This document shows positions 7,210 to 14,527 of a DNA stretch of 15,565 bases, piece after piece; the first letter of the stretch is position 1, and each line of letters opens with the position of its first letter. Where the stretch lies: NCBI GenBank assembly GCA_035544635.1, contig DATKDQ010000207.1, positions 1 to 15,565 of the forward strand, written 5' to 3'. The notes under the pieces are model-generated. The model was not told the DNA's origin and searched no databases. It saw only the letters and a program-made list of their open reading frames with translations. Position numbers and translations under genes: made by a program. Source of the stretch: DATAFT01 sp035544635 (GTDB taxonomy: Bacteria > Acidobacteriota > Thermoanaerobaculia > Multivoradales > Multivoraceae).

Positions 7210-7246
7210 CGACGACTCCAGCAGAGACGGTGCCCTCTAGGAGTCG
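7210..7246. terminator. Possible hairpin between the nth and MutS-like genes
   Basis: CGACTCC (7213-7219) can pair with GGAGTCG (7240-7246), and a bulge allows the stem to grow to about 10 pairs. The loop is about 20 bases. It lies just past the nth stop and its right arm lies in the last codons of the convergent MutS-like gene. There is no T-run. It could act as a shared terminator, but the loop is long and the evidence is weak. Confidence 0.3.
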
Positions 7247-9006
7247 GTCGGGCTCGACGGCTTCGCGGGCGCGGGCTCGGCGGCTTCGCCGGCATGCGGC
7301 CTCTGGCTCTCCCGGAGCGTGCCGTCCCCGTTGCCGGCGATCAGCGCCGACAGCCGATCGAAGGTGACGCCGAGCCGAGCCGCGGTGAGCGCGGCGAGCG
7401 AGGTGGGCGCGACGCCGGGCACGAACTGGTAGGTCGACGACTGCTCGGCGTCGAGCTCGACTTGGAGAAACTCGAGCCCGTCGATCGGCGGGTGCTCGAC
7501 CAGCGAGCGCGCGAAGTCGAGGAAGTGGGTGGTCACGAACGCCGTGGGGTGGACGTGGCGCAGCAGGCGCAGCACCATCGCGAACACCTCGATCCCTTCG
7601 GAGGGGTTGGTTCCCGAGCACAGCTCGTCGAGCACCACCATCGAGCCCGGGCGCATCTCCTCGAAGAGCGTGCGAATGCGCACCAGCTCACGCCCCAGCC
7701 GCCCCTCGGTCTGCGCCGCGGTCTCGTTCTCGACCAGCGAGACGAAGAGCCCGCTGCGCGGCGGCATGCGGGCGCGCGCGGCCGGCGCGTAGAGCCCCGA
7801 CTGGCCGAGCAGCGCGGCCCAGCCGAGCGCCTGGAGCAGCCGCGTCTTGCCGCCCGAGTTGGGCCCGGTGACGAGCACGATCGCGTCGGCCGCGTCGTTG
7901 CGGATGTCGCACGGCACCGGCGACTGGTTCTGGAGGAGGAGCAGCGGGTTGAACAGCCGCTCGAGCTCGATCGACGCGTTCTGGTCGAGCTCGGCGAGGC
8001 AGACCGCGAGGCCCCGTGCCTCGGCGTCGGCCTTGAAGCGGAGGTTCGTGAGGTAGAGCTCGAGATGCCCGAGAAGTTGGATGAGCGCGACCAGCGAGGG
8101 TGAGATGTCGGCGAACACCTGGTTCACGAGACGGTCCATCAGCTCGCGCCGGCTGAAGTCGTAGCCGCTGGCGATCACGCGCAGTCGGTCGCGCAGCCGG
8201 CGCCAGGGTGGCGTCCAGAAGCGGTTGCCCCGGTCCTCGGCGATGCGCTCGATCGCCACCCGGCGGATGCGACCGTCTCCGCCCAGGCGCACCCGCAGGT
8301 CGAGGTCGGCCATGCCGTGCTCGTACTCGAGCAGGTCGCGCAGGGCCCCGTACCCGCCGCTCTCGCGCAGCGCGCTCCCGGCGTCGTGGAGTCGCCGCAG
8401 GGCCGAGCGAGCCTGCGTGAATCCGTCGGCCATGCGATCGATCACCAGCTTCGCCTGCTGCAGGATCTCGAGGTGGAGCGAGGCGGTGTCGAACCTCCCG
8501 TACGACCCCGGGGTGCCGAACAGCGTGGTGAGCGCGAAGATCGAGCGGTAGAGCTCCTCGAAGCGCCCGCGCATCGCGGGGTCCTCGGTCAGCTCGCGCA
8601 GGATGCCCTGGCGCATCGAAACCGTCTCGAGGTCGACCGGCACGCTGGTGAGGACCTTGCGCAGGAAGCGGTCGTTGGCCGGATACGTGCTGTCACCGAT
8701 GGCGAGCGTCGCGCACGCCTTCGCGAAGTCCCGAACGAAGAGGTCCTGCTCGAAGAACTCGGGCTTCCACGCACCGTTGCGGAGCTTCGCCGCCGCCAGC
8801 GCGTCGCCGATCGAGGTGCCGAGATCGCGGCCGAGGAAGGCGAGCCCGAGGAGATCCTGAAGCGCCTTCTCGTCGACCACGAGCTGCGGATCGCGGTGGA
8901 GCAGGTCGGGAATCACCGTCTCTTCGACCGCCGCCGCGGACGGTCGGTCGCCGGTCGCCACCGGAGGCGTCGTGCCGGTCAGCGGAGGGGCCGGCGAGTC
9001 GGTCAC
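7237..9006 (-). CDS. MutS-family ATPase without mismatch-recognition or Smr domain
   Basis: The protein has 589 residues. The C-terminal ATPase has Walker A GPNSGGKT (381-388), a helix TEGRLGRELVRIRTLF (433-448), Walker B VVLDE followed by LCSGTNPSEG (457-470) and a TTH switch (492-494). These are hallmarks of the MutS fold, with Walker A and B closest to MutS2-type sequences. The part before it is a helical core and lever region. It is far shorter than MutS1 (about 850 residues) and shows neither the N-terminal FxE mismatch-binding domain nor a C-terminal Smr nuclease. It is therefore unlikely to act in standard mismatch repair, and it belongs to the poorly studied MutS-like group. The start is GTG at 9006, whose GTGA overlaps the TGA of the upstream peptidase gene, so translation is probably coupled. 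The last 30 residues are a low-complexity Pro/Ala/Ser tail. Confidence 0.85.
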   Translation of the reverse strand: MTDSPAPPLTGTTPPVATGDRPSAAAVEETVIPDLLHRDPQLVVDEKALQDLLGLAFLGRDLGTSIGDALAAAKLRNGAWKPEFFEQDLFVRDFAKACATLAIGDSTYPANDRFLRKVLTSVPVDLETVSMRQGILRELTEDPAMRGRFEELYRSIFALTTLFGTPGSYGRFDTASLHLEILQQAKLVIDRMADGFTQARSALRRLHDAGSALRESGGYGALRDLLEYEHGMADLDLRVRLGGDGRIRRVAIERIAEDRGNRFWTPPWRRLRDRLRVIASGYDFSRRELMDRLVNQVFADISPSLVALIQLLGHLELYLTNLRFKADAEARGLAVCLAELDQNASIELERLFNPLLLLQNQSPVPCDIRNDAADAIVLVTGPNSGGKTRLLQALGWAALLGQSGLYAPAARARMPPRSGLFVSLVENETAAQTEGRLGRELVRIRTLFEEMRPGSMVVLDELCSGTNPSEGIEVFAMVLRLLRHVHPTAFVTTHFLDFARSLVEHPPIDGLEFLQVELDAEQSSTYQFVPGVAPTSLAALTAARLGVTFDRLSALIAGNGDGTLRESQRPHAGEAAEPAPAKPSSPTDS

Positions 9007-11162
9007 CGGACCTCGATCCGCTCGACCGCTTCGAAGTCGCGGCGCTTCCAGGGCTGGCCGTGATCGAAGACGAGCAGGCTGTTGCCGCCATAGAAGGGCA
9101 GCAGATGCGCGCGCTCGAGCGCCTCGTCGGCGTTGCCCCAGTAGAGGCAGACGAACGCACCGGCGAGCCGCGGGTTGCGCACGCAGGCGAGCACGGCGTC
9201 GCCGGGGCCGACGTAGCGCACCGCGGCGACGGCGAAGCCGCGTGCCCAGACGTCGACGCCCTCCGGCGCGAAGAGCCGCAGCACCTCCGGGTCCAGCGCC
9301 GACTGGCCGAGCAGCAGAACGTGTCCGGCGGCGAGGAGCTCGGGGGTGAAGCGATCGCTGCGCACCAGCCGCCCCGTCTTGTCGTAGCGCTCCTCGACCG
9401 CGGACGCGGCGACGGCGTAGCCCGCGAGGTCGTCGTCGCGGCCGACCAGGACCAGATCGAACGGCGGCGCGAGCCCCGACAGGGTGGGCATGAGGAGCTC
9501 GGGAGGCAGCCGGCGGAGGGTCTCGAACTCGGGGTCGACCTCGATCGCCACCGGCCGCGCCTCCGCCTCCACCTCGAGCGTCTCGTCGCCCGGGGTGATC
9601 GTCACGCGTTCGGTGTGGGCCACCCGGTCGAGCGCCGGGTCGCCGAAGCGCAGCCGCAGAGCGAGCTCGATCGGGATGGGATCGCCGTACGTCAGGTCGA
9701 GCCGCACCAGCGCGGCGTCCGCATCCCAAACTGCTCCATCGAGGCGGGGCGACGGGAGCCCTGCCCCGGTTATCCAGAACGAGAAGAACGACGTGAGGTC
9801 GGTCCCGCTCTCCGCCTCGAAGGCGGCGCGCAGGTCCTCCCAGGTGCTGTGCCGGCCGACCCGGTCGTGGAAGAATCGGCGCAGCCCCGCCCACAGGCGT
9901 TCCTGGCCTATCGTGGCGGCGAGCTGGTCGAAGACCATCGCCCCCTTCTGATAGCCGACGAAGGACGACACCTTGCCGTCGAGCCCGAAGTCGCCGACCG
10001 CCTGACCGGCCAGGGCAGGGCTTCCACTCAACGTCTCGGCCACGCTGCGCCGCTGGGCGCGCGCCTGGTCGGCGCGTCCCTCGAGCACCGGACGCATGTA
10101 GTTCGCGCAGTAGCTCGCGAGCGCCTCCGGCCAGTGGCCGCTGGTGCGCGACGCCAGCACGCCGTGACCCCACCAGCTATGAAGCAGCTCGTGGTCGAGA
10201 TAGCCAGGGCGCAGACCACGTTCGCCCATCTGGATGACCTGCGACGACAGCAGCGTGAACCCGGGGAAAGCGAAGCCCGAGCTGAAGAAGTTCTCGACCA
10301 CCGTGAACTCGCGGAAGGGATACGCGCCGAGGAGCGGCTGGTAGAGGTCGAGGTATCGGGCTGCCGCGTCGAGGAGGCCGGTGGCGTACTGCTGCGAGCC
10401 GGGGCGCAGGAGCGCGCGGAGCGCGACCGCTCCGTGGGCGCGCTCGAATGAACGCAGCGGTCCCCCCGCGACGGCCATCGCGGGCTGCGGGAAGGGCGTG
10501 CTCCAGCTCTGGGTCGCGTCGCGGTGTCCGCTCGCCGCCAGCGCCACCGGTGACAGGATCTCGAGCGTCCAGCGGCAGAGTGGGGCGTCCGGGCCGCTCC
10601 AGCCCGCCGAGCGCGAGAACTCGAGCAGCGGATGCCAGGCCGCCTCCGGCGCGAGGTAGACGCCCTCCTCGCTGACGTGCGCGCGCATGCCGGTGTTGTG
10701 GATGCGGCCGGCCGCCTCCCCGGCGGCGATGTCGTCGCGGAGGACACCCGACCAGCGCATCGTGACCACGCGGCTGGCCGGGCCGTCCGGCAGGTGAAGG
10801 GTCCAGCTCGAGATCCGCCGCGCCGGCTCGTCCGCCCCTTCGCGGTCGGCTGCGGTAGCTGCACCGTCGATCGCGGCCGACTCCAGCACGAGCCGCGCGT
10901 CGAGGGCGATCGGCAGGCGGCCGGAGGAGGTGAGGAGGGGTTCCGCGTCGGCGATCTCGAAGGTCGCTTCTCCGGAGAGCCGACCGGTGGCCGGATCGAG
11001 CTCGATCGTGAGGCGGCACTCTGGGGCCGCCTCCCGGTTCGGGGTCGGGAGCTCGGAGATCGCTGCTGTGGGCTGCTCGCCGCGCGCGCCGGCGCTCGAG
11101 ATCACAACCGCGAGGAGGGCCGCCATCTCGAGGCGGTGACCGGCGGTGGGCGCAGGATGCAT
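9003..11162 (-). CDS. Exported M1-like zinc metallopeptidase
   Basis: This 719-residue protein has a weak signal-like N-terminus (LEMAALLAVVISSAGARG). HELLH at 324-328 with Glu346 gives the gluzincin zinc site, followed by WGHGV as in M1 enzymes. The spacing is HEXXHx17E, one short of the canonical x18, in the form SGHWPEALASY. A variant M1-like subfamily with a GNWxEGLT-type segment has, as I recall, the same spacing. The GAMEN exopeptidase motif is not recognisable, so aminopeptidase activity is uncertain. The C-terminal part (about 580-719) has no zinc motif and ends with the LPFYGGNSLLVF segment. ATG 11162 has a distant GAGGAG; ATG 11126 is the alternative start. The gene is upstream of, and overlaps, the MutS-like gene and is divergent from the PD40-M28 pair. 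Confidence 0.82.
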   Translation of the reverse strand: MHPAPTAGHRLEMAALLAVVISSAGARGEQPTAAISELPTPNREAAPECRLTIELDPATGRLSGEATFEIADAEPLLTSSGRLPIALDARLVLESAAIDGAATAADREGADEPARRISSWTLHLPDGPASRVVTMRWSGVLRDDIAAGEAAGRIHNTGMRAHVSEEGVYLAPEAAWHPLLEFSRSAGWSGPDAPLCRWTLEILSPVALAASGHRDATQSWSTPFPQPAMAVAGGPLRSFERAHGAVALRALLRPGSQQYATGLLDAAARYLDLYQPLLGAYPFREFTVVENFFSSGFAFPGFTLLSSQVIQMGERGLRPGYLDHELLHSWWGHGVLASRTSGHWPEALASYCANYMRPVLEGRADQARAQRRSVAETLSGSPALAGQAVGDFGLDGKVSSFVGYQKGAMVFDQLAATIGQERLWAGLRRFFHDRVGRHSTWEDLRAAFEAESGTDLTSFFSFWITGAGLPSPRLDGAVWDADAALVRLDLTYGDPIPIELALRLRFGDPALDRVAHTERVTITPGDETLEVEAEARPVAIEVDPEFETLRRLPPELLMPTLSGLAPPFDLVLVGRDDDLAGYAVAASAVEERYDKTGRLVRSDRFTPELLAAGHVLLLGQSALDPEVLRLFAPEGVDVWARGFAVAAVRYVGPGDAVLACVRNPRLAGAFVCLYWGNADEALERAHLLPFYGGNSLLVFDHGQPWKRRDFEAVERIEVR

Positions 11163-11183
11163 CGGGCGAGGCTCTCCTCGCGG

Positions 11184-11212
11184 CCTCGCGAGGGACGTGC
11201 ATACATATAATA
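11184..11212. promoter_or_regulatory. AT-rich island with overlapping divergent -10 boxes and a palindrome
   Basis: Between the divergent M1-like and PD40 genes there is a rare AT-rich stretch (11201-11212). On plus it contains a perfect TATAAT (11206-11211); on minus, TATTAT (11212-11207). No convincing -35 box lies at 17 bases on either side. A 10-base palindrome CCTCGCGAGG (11184-11193) lies about where the plus -35 would be, next to a direct repeat CCTCGCGG (11176-11183). This could be a site for an activator or repressor serving both genes. The start points would be near 11218 (plus) and 11200 (minus). Confidence 0.45.
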
Positions 11213-11297
11213 CCGGCGCGCGCGACGCGTCCCTGACGTGTCGTCCAGCGCTACCGCGCTCCCCTTCGCCGTGCGACTCCCAGGACAGCTCTTCGCG

Positions 11298-12506
11298 ATG
11301 CTCGTGTTCCGCTGCGCCGCCGCGCTGGTGCCCGCCGTCGCGCTGGAGCCCGCCGTCGCACTGGTGCCCGCCGCCGCATACGCCTTTGCCGCGCCCCCTG
11401 CCGCAACGGTGGCCTCCACGACGACAGCCGATGCCGCCACCGTCGAGGCGAGCTTCGTCACCCGCATCCGCCGCCTGACCTACGAGGGCAGGCGCGCCGG
11501 CGAAGGGTACTTCTCGTCCGACGGATCGAAGCTGGTGTTCCAGAGCGAGCGTGAGCCGGGGAACCCGTTCTACCAGATCTACGAGCTCGATCTCGTGACC
11601 GGGGAGACGCGTCGCGTCTCGCCCGGCATGGGAAAGACCACCTGCTCGTTCCTGCGTCCGGGGACCAACGAGATTCTCTACGCCTCGACCCACCACGACG
11701 CGCGCTCACTCGATCTCCAGCGCGAGGAGCTCGAGCTGCGGGCCTCGGGTCGCGAGCGGCGCTACGCCTGGGACTACGACCCCGAGATGGAGCTCTACGT
11801 GGCGGATCCCGAGACGCTCGCGCCGCGCCGGCTGACCCACGAGCGGGGCTACGACGCGGAGGCGAGCTACTCGCCCGACGGGCGGTGGATCGTGTTCTCG
11901 TCGACGCGCAGCGGCTACGACGCCACCGAGACCTACGCCGGCGACGCCGCCGAGCGTGAGAAAAAGCTCGAGACCGACCCGGCCTACTTCGGCGAGATCT
12001 ACCTCATGCCTGCCGAGGGCGGCGAGGCGCGCCGGCTGACCCACGTGCCGGGCTACGATGGCGGCCCATTCTTCTTCGCGGACGGCTCGCGCATCGTGTG
12101 GCGTCGCTTCGACCAGAACGGCCTGGTCGCCGACGTGTGGACGATGAAGCCCGACGGGAGCGATCAGAGGCGCATCACCGACTTCGGCGCGATGAGCTGG
12201 GCGCCCTGGGCGGATGCGACGGGCAGCTACATCCTGTTCGCCTCCAACCGGCTGGGGTTCTCGAACTTCGAGCTCTACCTGGTCGACGCCGAGGGTACGA
12301 AGGAGCCGGTGCGGGTCACCTACAGCGACGGCTTCGACGGTCTCCCCGTGCTCTCGCCCGACGGCCGTACTCTCGCTTGGACCTCGACCCGGCACGGCGA
12401 GCCCGGTGGCCAGATCTTCGTCGGCGAGTGGAATCACGAGCGCGCGCTCGCCGCGATCGAGGCGGCGCCGCCGCGCGCGGGCACGGAGGGCCGGACATCT
12501 CCATGA
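11298..12506 (+). CDS. Exported PD40 (TolB-like) beta-propeller protein
   Basis: A 402-residue protein with a signal peptide and a propeller made of PD40/WD40-like blades. Repeated blade motifs include SSDGSKLVFQSERE, SPDGRWIVFSSTRSG, FADGSRIVWRRF, ATGSYILFASNRLG and SPDGRTLAWTSTRHG, each followed by a segment such as IYELDLVTGETRRV or VWTMKPDGSDQRRIT. It is much like the propeller of TolB, but it lacks the TolB N-terminal domain and the tol gene context. No catalytic motif is visible; the likely role is binding periplasmic or surface peptides or proteins. ATG 11298 is preferred because the signal peptide starts there with AGGA upstream; GTG at 11238 would add 20 residues with no ribosome-binding site. 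Its stop overlaps the M28 start (ATGA), so the two proteins are probably made together. The signal region contains a three-unit 18-bp repeat. Confidence 0.82.
   Translation: MLVFRCAAALVPAVALEPAVALVPAAAYAFAAPPAATVASTTTADAATVEASFVTRIRRLTYEGRRAGEGYFSSDGSKLVFQSEREPGNPFYQIYELDLVTGETRRVSPGMGKTTCSFLRPGTNEILYASTHHDARSLDLQREELELRASGRERRYAWDYDPEMELYVADPETLAPRRLTHERGYDAEASYSPDGRWIVFSSTRSGYDATETYAGDAAEREKKLETDPAYFGEIYLMPAEGGEARRLTHVPGYDGGPFFFADGSRIVWRRFDQNGLVADVWTMKPDGSDQRRITDFGAMSWAPWADATGSYILFASNRLGFSNFELYLVDAEGTKEPVRVTYSDGFDGLPVLSPDGRTLAWTSTRHGEPGGQIFVGEWNHERALAAIEAAPPRAGTEGRTSP
11322..11375 (+). repeat. Three 18-bp tandem units in the PD40 signal-peptide region
   Basis: Three in-frame units encode ALVPAV, ALEPAV and ALVPAA (11322-11339, 11340-11357 and 11358-11375), with only a few base differences between them. 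The repeat lengthens the hydrophobic region of the signal peptide and puts a Glu inside it. Copy number could vary between strains without a frameshift, since 18 is a multiple of three. Confidence 0.8.
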
Positions 12507-14368
12507 AGGAAGCCGCCCCTGCGCCGGAGAGAGACCGCGACCGAAGGGTCGGGATCGCGCGGGGCGTCGCCCTTTCGATCGCCTTGCTGGCCTGCCCCGC
12601 GAGCGCCGCCGCCGCGGACGACGTCGCGGACCTTCGCGCGGACGTCGAGCGGCTGGCCGCGCCGGAGCTCGGCGGCCGTCTGACCGGGACCGAGGGCGAG
12701 CGCGCCGCGGCGGCGTTTCTGGCTGAGGAGCTCCGCGCGATCGGCGCGCGGCCACTCCCCGGGGCGGACGATCTACTGGTGCCCTTCGAGTTCACGGCGG
12801 GGGCGCGCGACCGGGGTTCCACGCTGCGCCTCGAGGGACAGCCGGCGACGGAGTGGGGGAGCGGGAGCGAGAGCCGGCAGGTGCAGGCGCTTTCGTTCTC
12901 CGACGACGGCGAGGTGTCCGGCGAGGTGGTGTTCGCGGGGTACGGCATCAAGGTGCCGGACGACAAGGGCCTCGCCTACGACAGCTTCTTCGGCCTGGAC
13001 CTCGCGGGGAAGATCGTGATCGTGCTGCGCTACTTCCCGGAGGATGCCGGCGAGGAGACGCGCGCCGTGCTGTCGCGCTACGCCGGCCTGCGCTACAAGG
13101 CGATGCACGCGCGCGAGGCGGGCGCGGCCGGGCTCATCGTGATCACCGGGCCGCGCTCTCCGAACGCGGGCGAGCTGGTGCCGATGACCTTCGATACCGC
13201 GATCGCGGGGTCGGGTGTCGTGGCGGCGTCGATCACCGGTGACGTGGCCGGGCGTCTGTTCGCGGCCGCCGGCCGCGACCTGGCCGAGACGCAGGCCGCG
13301 CTCGACACCGGCAACCCCCACGTCGGCGGCTTCCCGCTCGCCGGCGTGCGCGTCACGCTCGACGTCGCGATCGAGCGCGAGCGGCGCCAGGGCCACAACG
13401 TGGTCGGCGTGCTGCCGCCGCGCGCCGGGGCGCCTCCGGTCGAGCGTCCGTGGCTTCTCCTCGGCGCGCACTACGACCATCTGGGCGAAGGTCGCCACGG
13501 CAACTCCTTGGCGCGCAAGGGCGAGGCGGGCCAGATCCACCGCGGGGCCGACGACAACGCGTCGGGGGTCGCCGCGGCGCTTGCCACCGCGGGGCGCCTC
13601 GCCATGTCGCCGGGCGATCGCGGCGTGGTGGTAGCACTGTGGTCCGGCGAGGAGCTGGGCCTGCTCGGATCGACCGACTTCGTGCGGCGGCCGGCGCTCG
13701 CGCCCGAGAGCCTGGTCGCCTGCCTCAACTTCGACATGGTCGGCCGCGCCCGCGACAACAAGCTGGTGGTGCAGGGCGTGGGCTCGAGCCCGGCCTGGCG
13801 GCGCCTGGTCGAGCAGGCGAACGTGCCGGTGGGCTTCGACCTCCAGCTCCAGGACGATCCGCAGCTCCCGACCGACTCGGCGAGCTTCGACCGGGCCGGG
13901 GTGCCCTGCCTCAACTTCTTCACCGGCGGCCACGAGGATTACCACCGCCCGAGCGACACGCCCGAGAAGCTCAACTACGACGACCTGGCGCGCGTGGTCG
14001 ACCTCGCCTCGAACGTCGGCCGCCGGCTGCTCACGGTCGGGGAGCCGATCGACTTCACCAAGGTCGAGCCCAGGATCGAGCGCGGCCCCGCCACCGACGG
14101 CGTGCGCGCCTTCACCGGCACCATCCCCGACTACACCACCGAGGTCGAGGGGCTGATGCTCGCCGGCGTCATCGAGGGAGGCCCCGCCGACCAGGCCGGG
14201 CTGGCCGAGGGCGACGTCATCGTCGAGCTCGGCGGCCGCAGGATCACCAACATCTACGACTACACCTACGCGCTCGAGGCGGTGAAGGTGGGCGTACCGC
14301 TCCAGGTCGTCTACTTGCGCGCCGGCGAGCGCCGCGAGGCGACCATCACGCCGCGGGCGCGGTCGTAG
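12503..14368 (+). CDS. M28 metallopeptidase with PA and PDZ domains
   Basis: A 621-residue exported peptidase. The signal region ends with LLAC (Cys31, a possible lipobox) or alternatively ASAAA, so it may be a lipoprotein or be freed into the periplasm. Residues of about 130-290 resemble a protease-associated (PA) insert (VVFAGYGIKVPDD, then KIVIVLRYFPED). The M28 zinc site is complete: H323 in AHYDHLG, the bridging Asp in GADDNASG (350-355), the E383/E384 pair in SGEELGLLGS, D411 in NFDMVGR and H481 in HEDYHRPSDT. A PDZ domain fills about 540-615 (GLMLAGVIEGGPADQAGL, then GDVIVELGG). It probably acts as an aminopeptidase on peptides outside the cytoplasm. ATG 12503 overlaps the PD40 stop by four bases and is followed directly by a charged n-region. 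Confidence 0.92.
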   Translation: MKEAAPAPERDRDRRVGIARGVALSIALLACPASAAAADDVADLRADVERLAAPELGGRLTGTEGERAAAAFLAEELRAIGARPLPGADDLLVPFEFTAGARDRGSTLRLEGQPATEWGSGSESRQVQALSFSDDGEVSGEVVFAGYGIKVPDDKGLAYDSFFGLDLAGKIVIVLRYFPEDAGEETRAVLSRYAGLRYKAMHAREAGAAGLIVITGPRSPNAGELVPMTFDTAIAGSGVVAASITGDVAGRLFAAAGRDLAETQAALDTGNPHVGGFPLAGVRVTLDVAIERERRQGHNVVGVLPPRAGAPPVERPWLLLGAHYDHLGEGRHGNSLARKGEAGQIHRGADDNASGVAAALATAGRLAMSPGDRGVVVALWSGEELGLLGSTDFVRRPALAPESLVACLNFDMVGRARDNKLVVQGVGSSPAWRRLVEQANVPVGFDLQLQDDPQLPTDSASFDRAGVPCLNFFTGGHEDYHRPSDTPEKLNYDDLARVVDLASNVGRRLLTVGEPIDFTKVEPRIERGPATDGVRAFTGTIPDYTTEVEGLMLAGVIEGGPADQAGLAEGDVIVELGGRRITNIYDYTYALEAVKVGVPLQVVYLRAGERREATITPRARS

Positions 14369-14434
14369 AGGACCGTCGCCGAGCCGCCACTGAGGAAGAT
14401 GTCCGCGTCATGCGGGTCGCCGTTTCGGAGCACG

Positions 14435-14522
14435 GTCGTCCGTCGGCCTGCCGACGGGCGACACGCGCCGTCCGCGGCGCCAGAGTGATGTTGCCGGAGG
14501 GGCGTGCTACACAGCACGCCCC
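14435..14522 (-). repeat. Gene-end structured repeat, copy E3
   Basis: The 159-base gap between the convergent M28 and helicase genes (14369-14527) holds three hairpins. The first has 12-base arms (14435-14446 and 14451-14462, one G-T pair). The second is GCGCCG-TCCG-CGGCGC (14465-14480). The third has 10-base arms GGGGCGTGCT and AGCACGCCCC around a 4-base loop (14499-14522). Read on minus, the third starts five bases after the helicase TAA (14528-14530). The apical TGCT is 11 bases after the stop, exactly as in E2. Its outer stem has GG/CC where E2 has AA/TT, so pairing is kept. Bases 14369-14434 contain nothing I can name. Confidence 0.8.
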
Positions 14523-14527
14523 GGAGG

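Noticed and set aside
7237..9006. MutS1 or MutS2 assignment
   Set aside because: The length of 589, the absence of the FxE mismatch-binding domain and the absence of Smr rule out a confident placement in either.
11298..12506. TolB of the Tol-Pal system
   Set aside because: The propeller is similar, but the TolB N-terminal domain and the tolQRA/pal neighbours are missing, and the gene is coupled to a peptidase.
14311..14517. Short minus-strand open frame over the M28 end and the following gap
   Set aside because: It overlaps the M28 coding region and runs through the three hairpins of E3, with no homology that I recognise and no clear ribosome-binding site.
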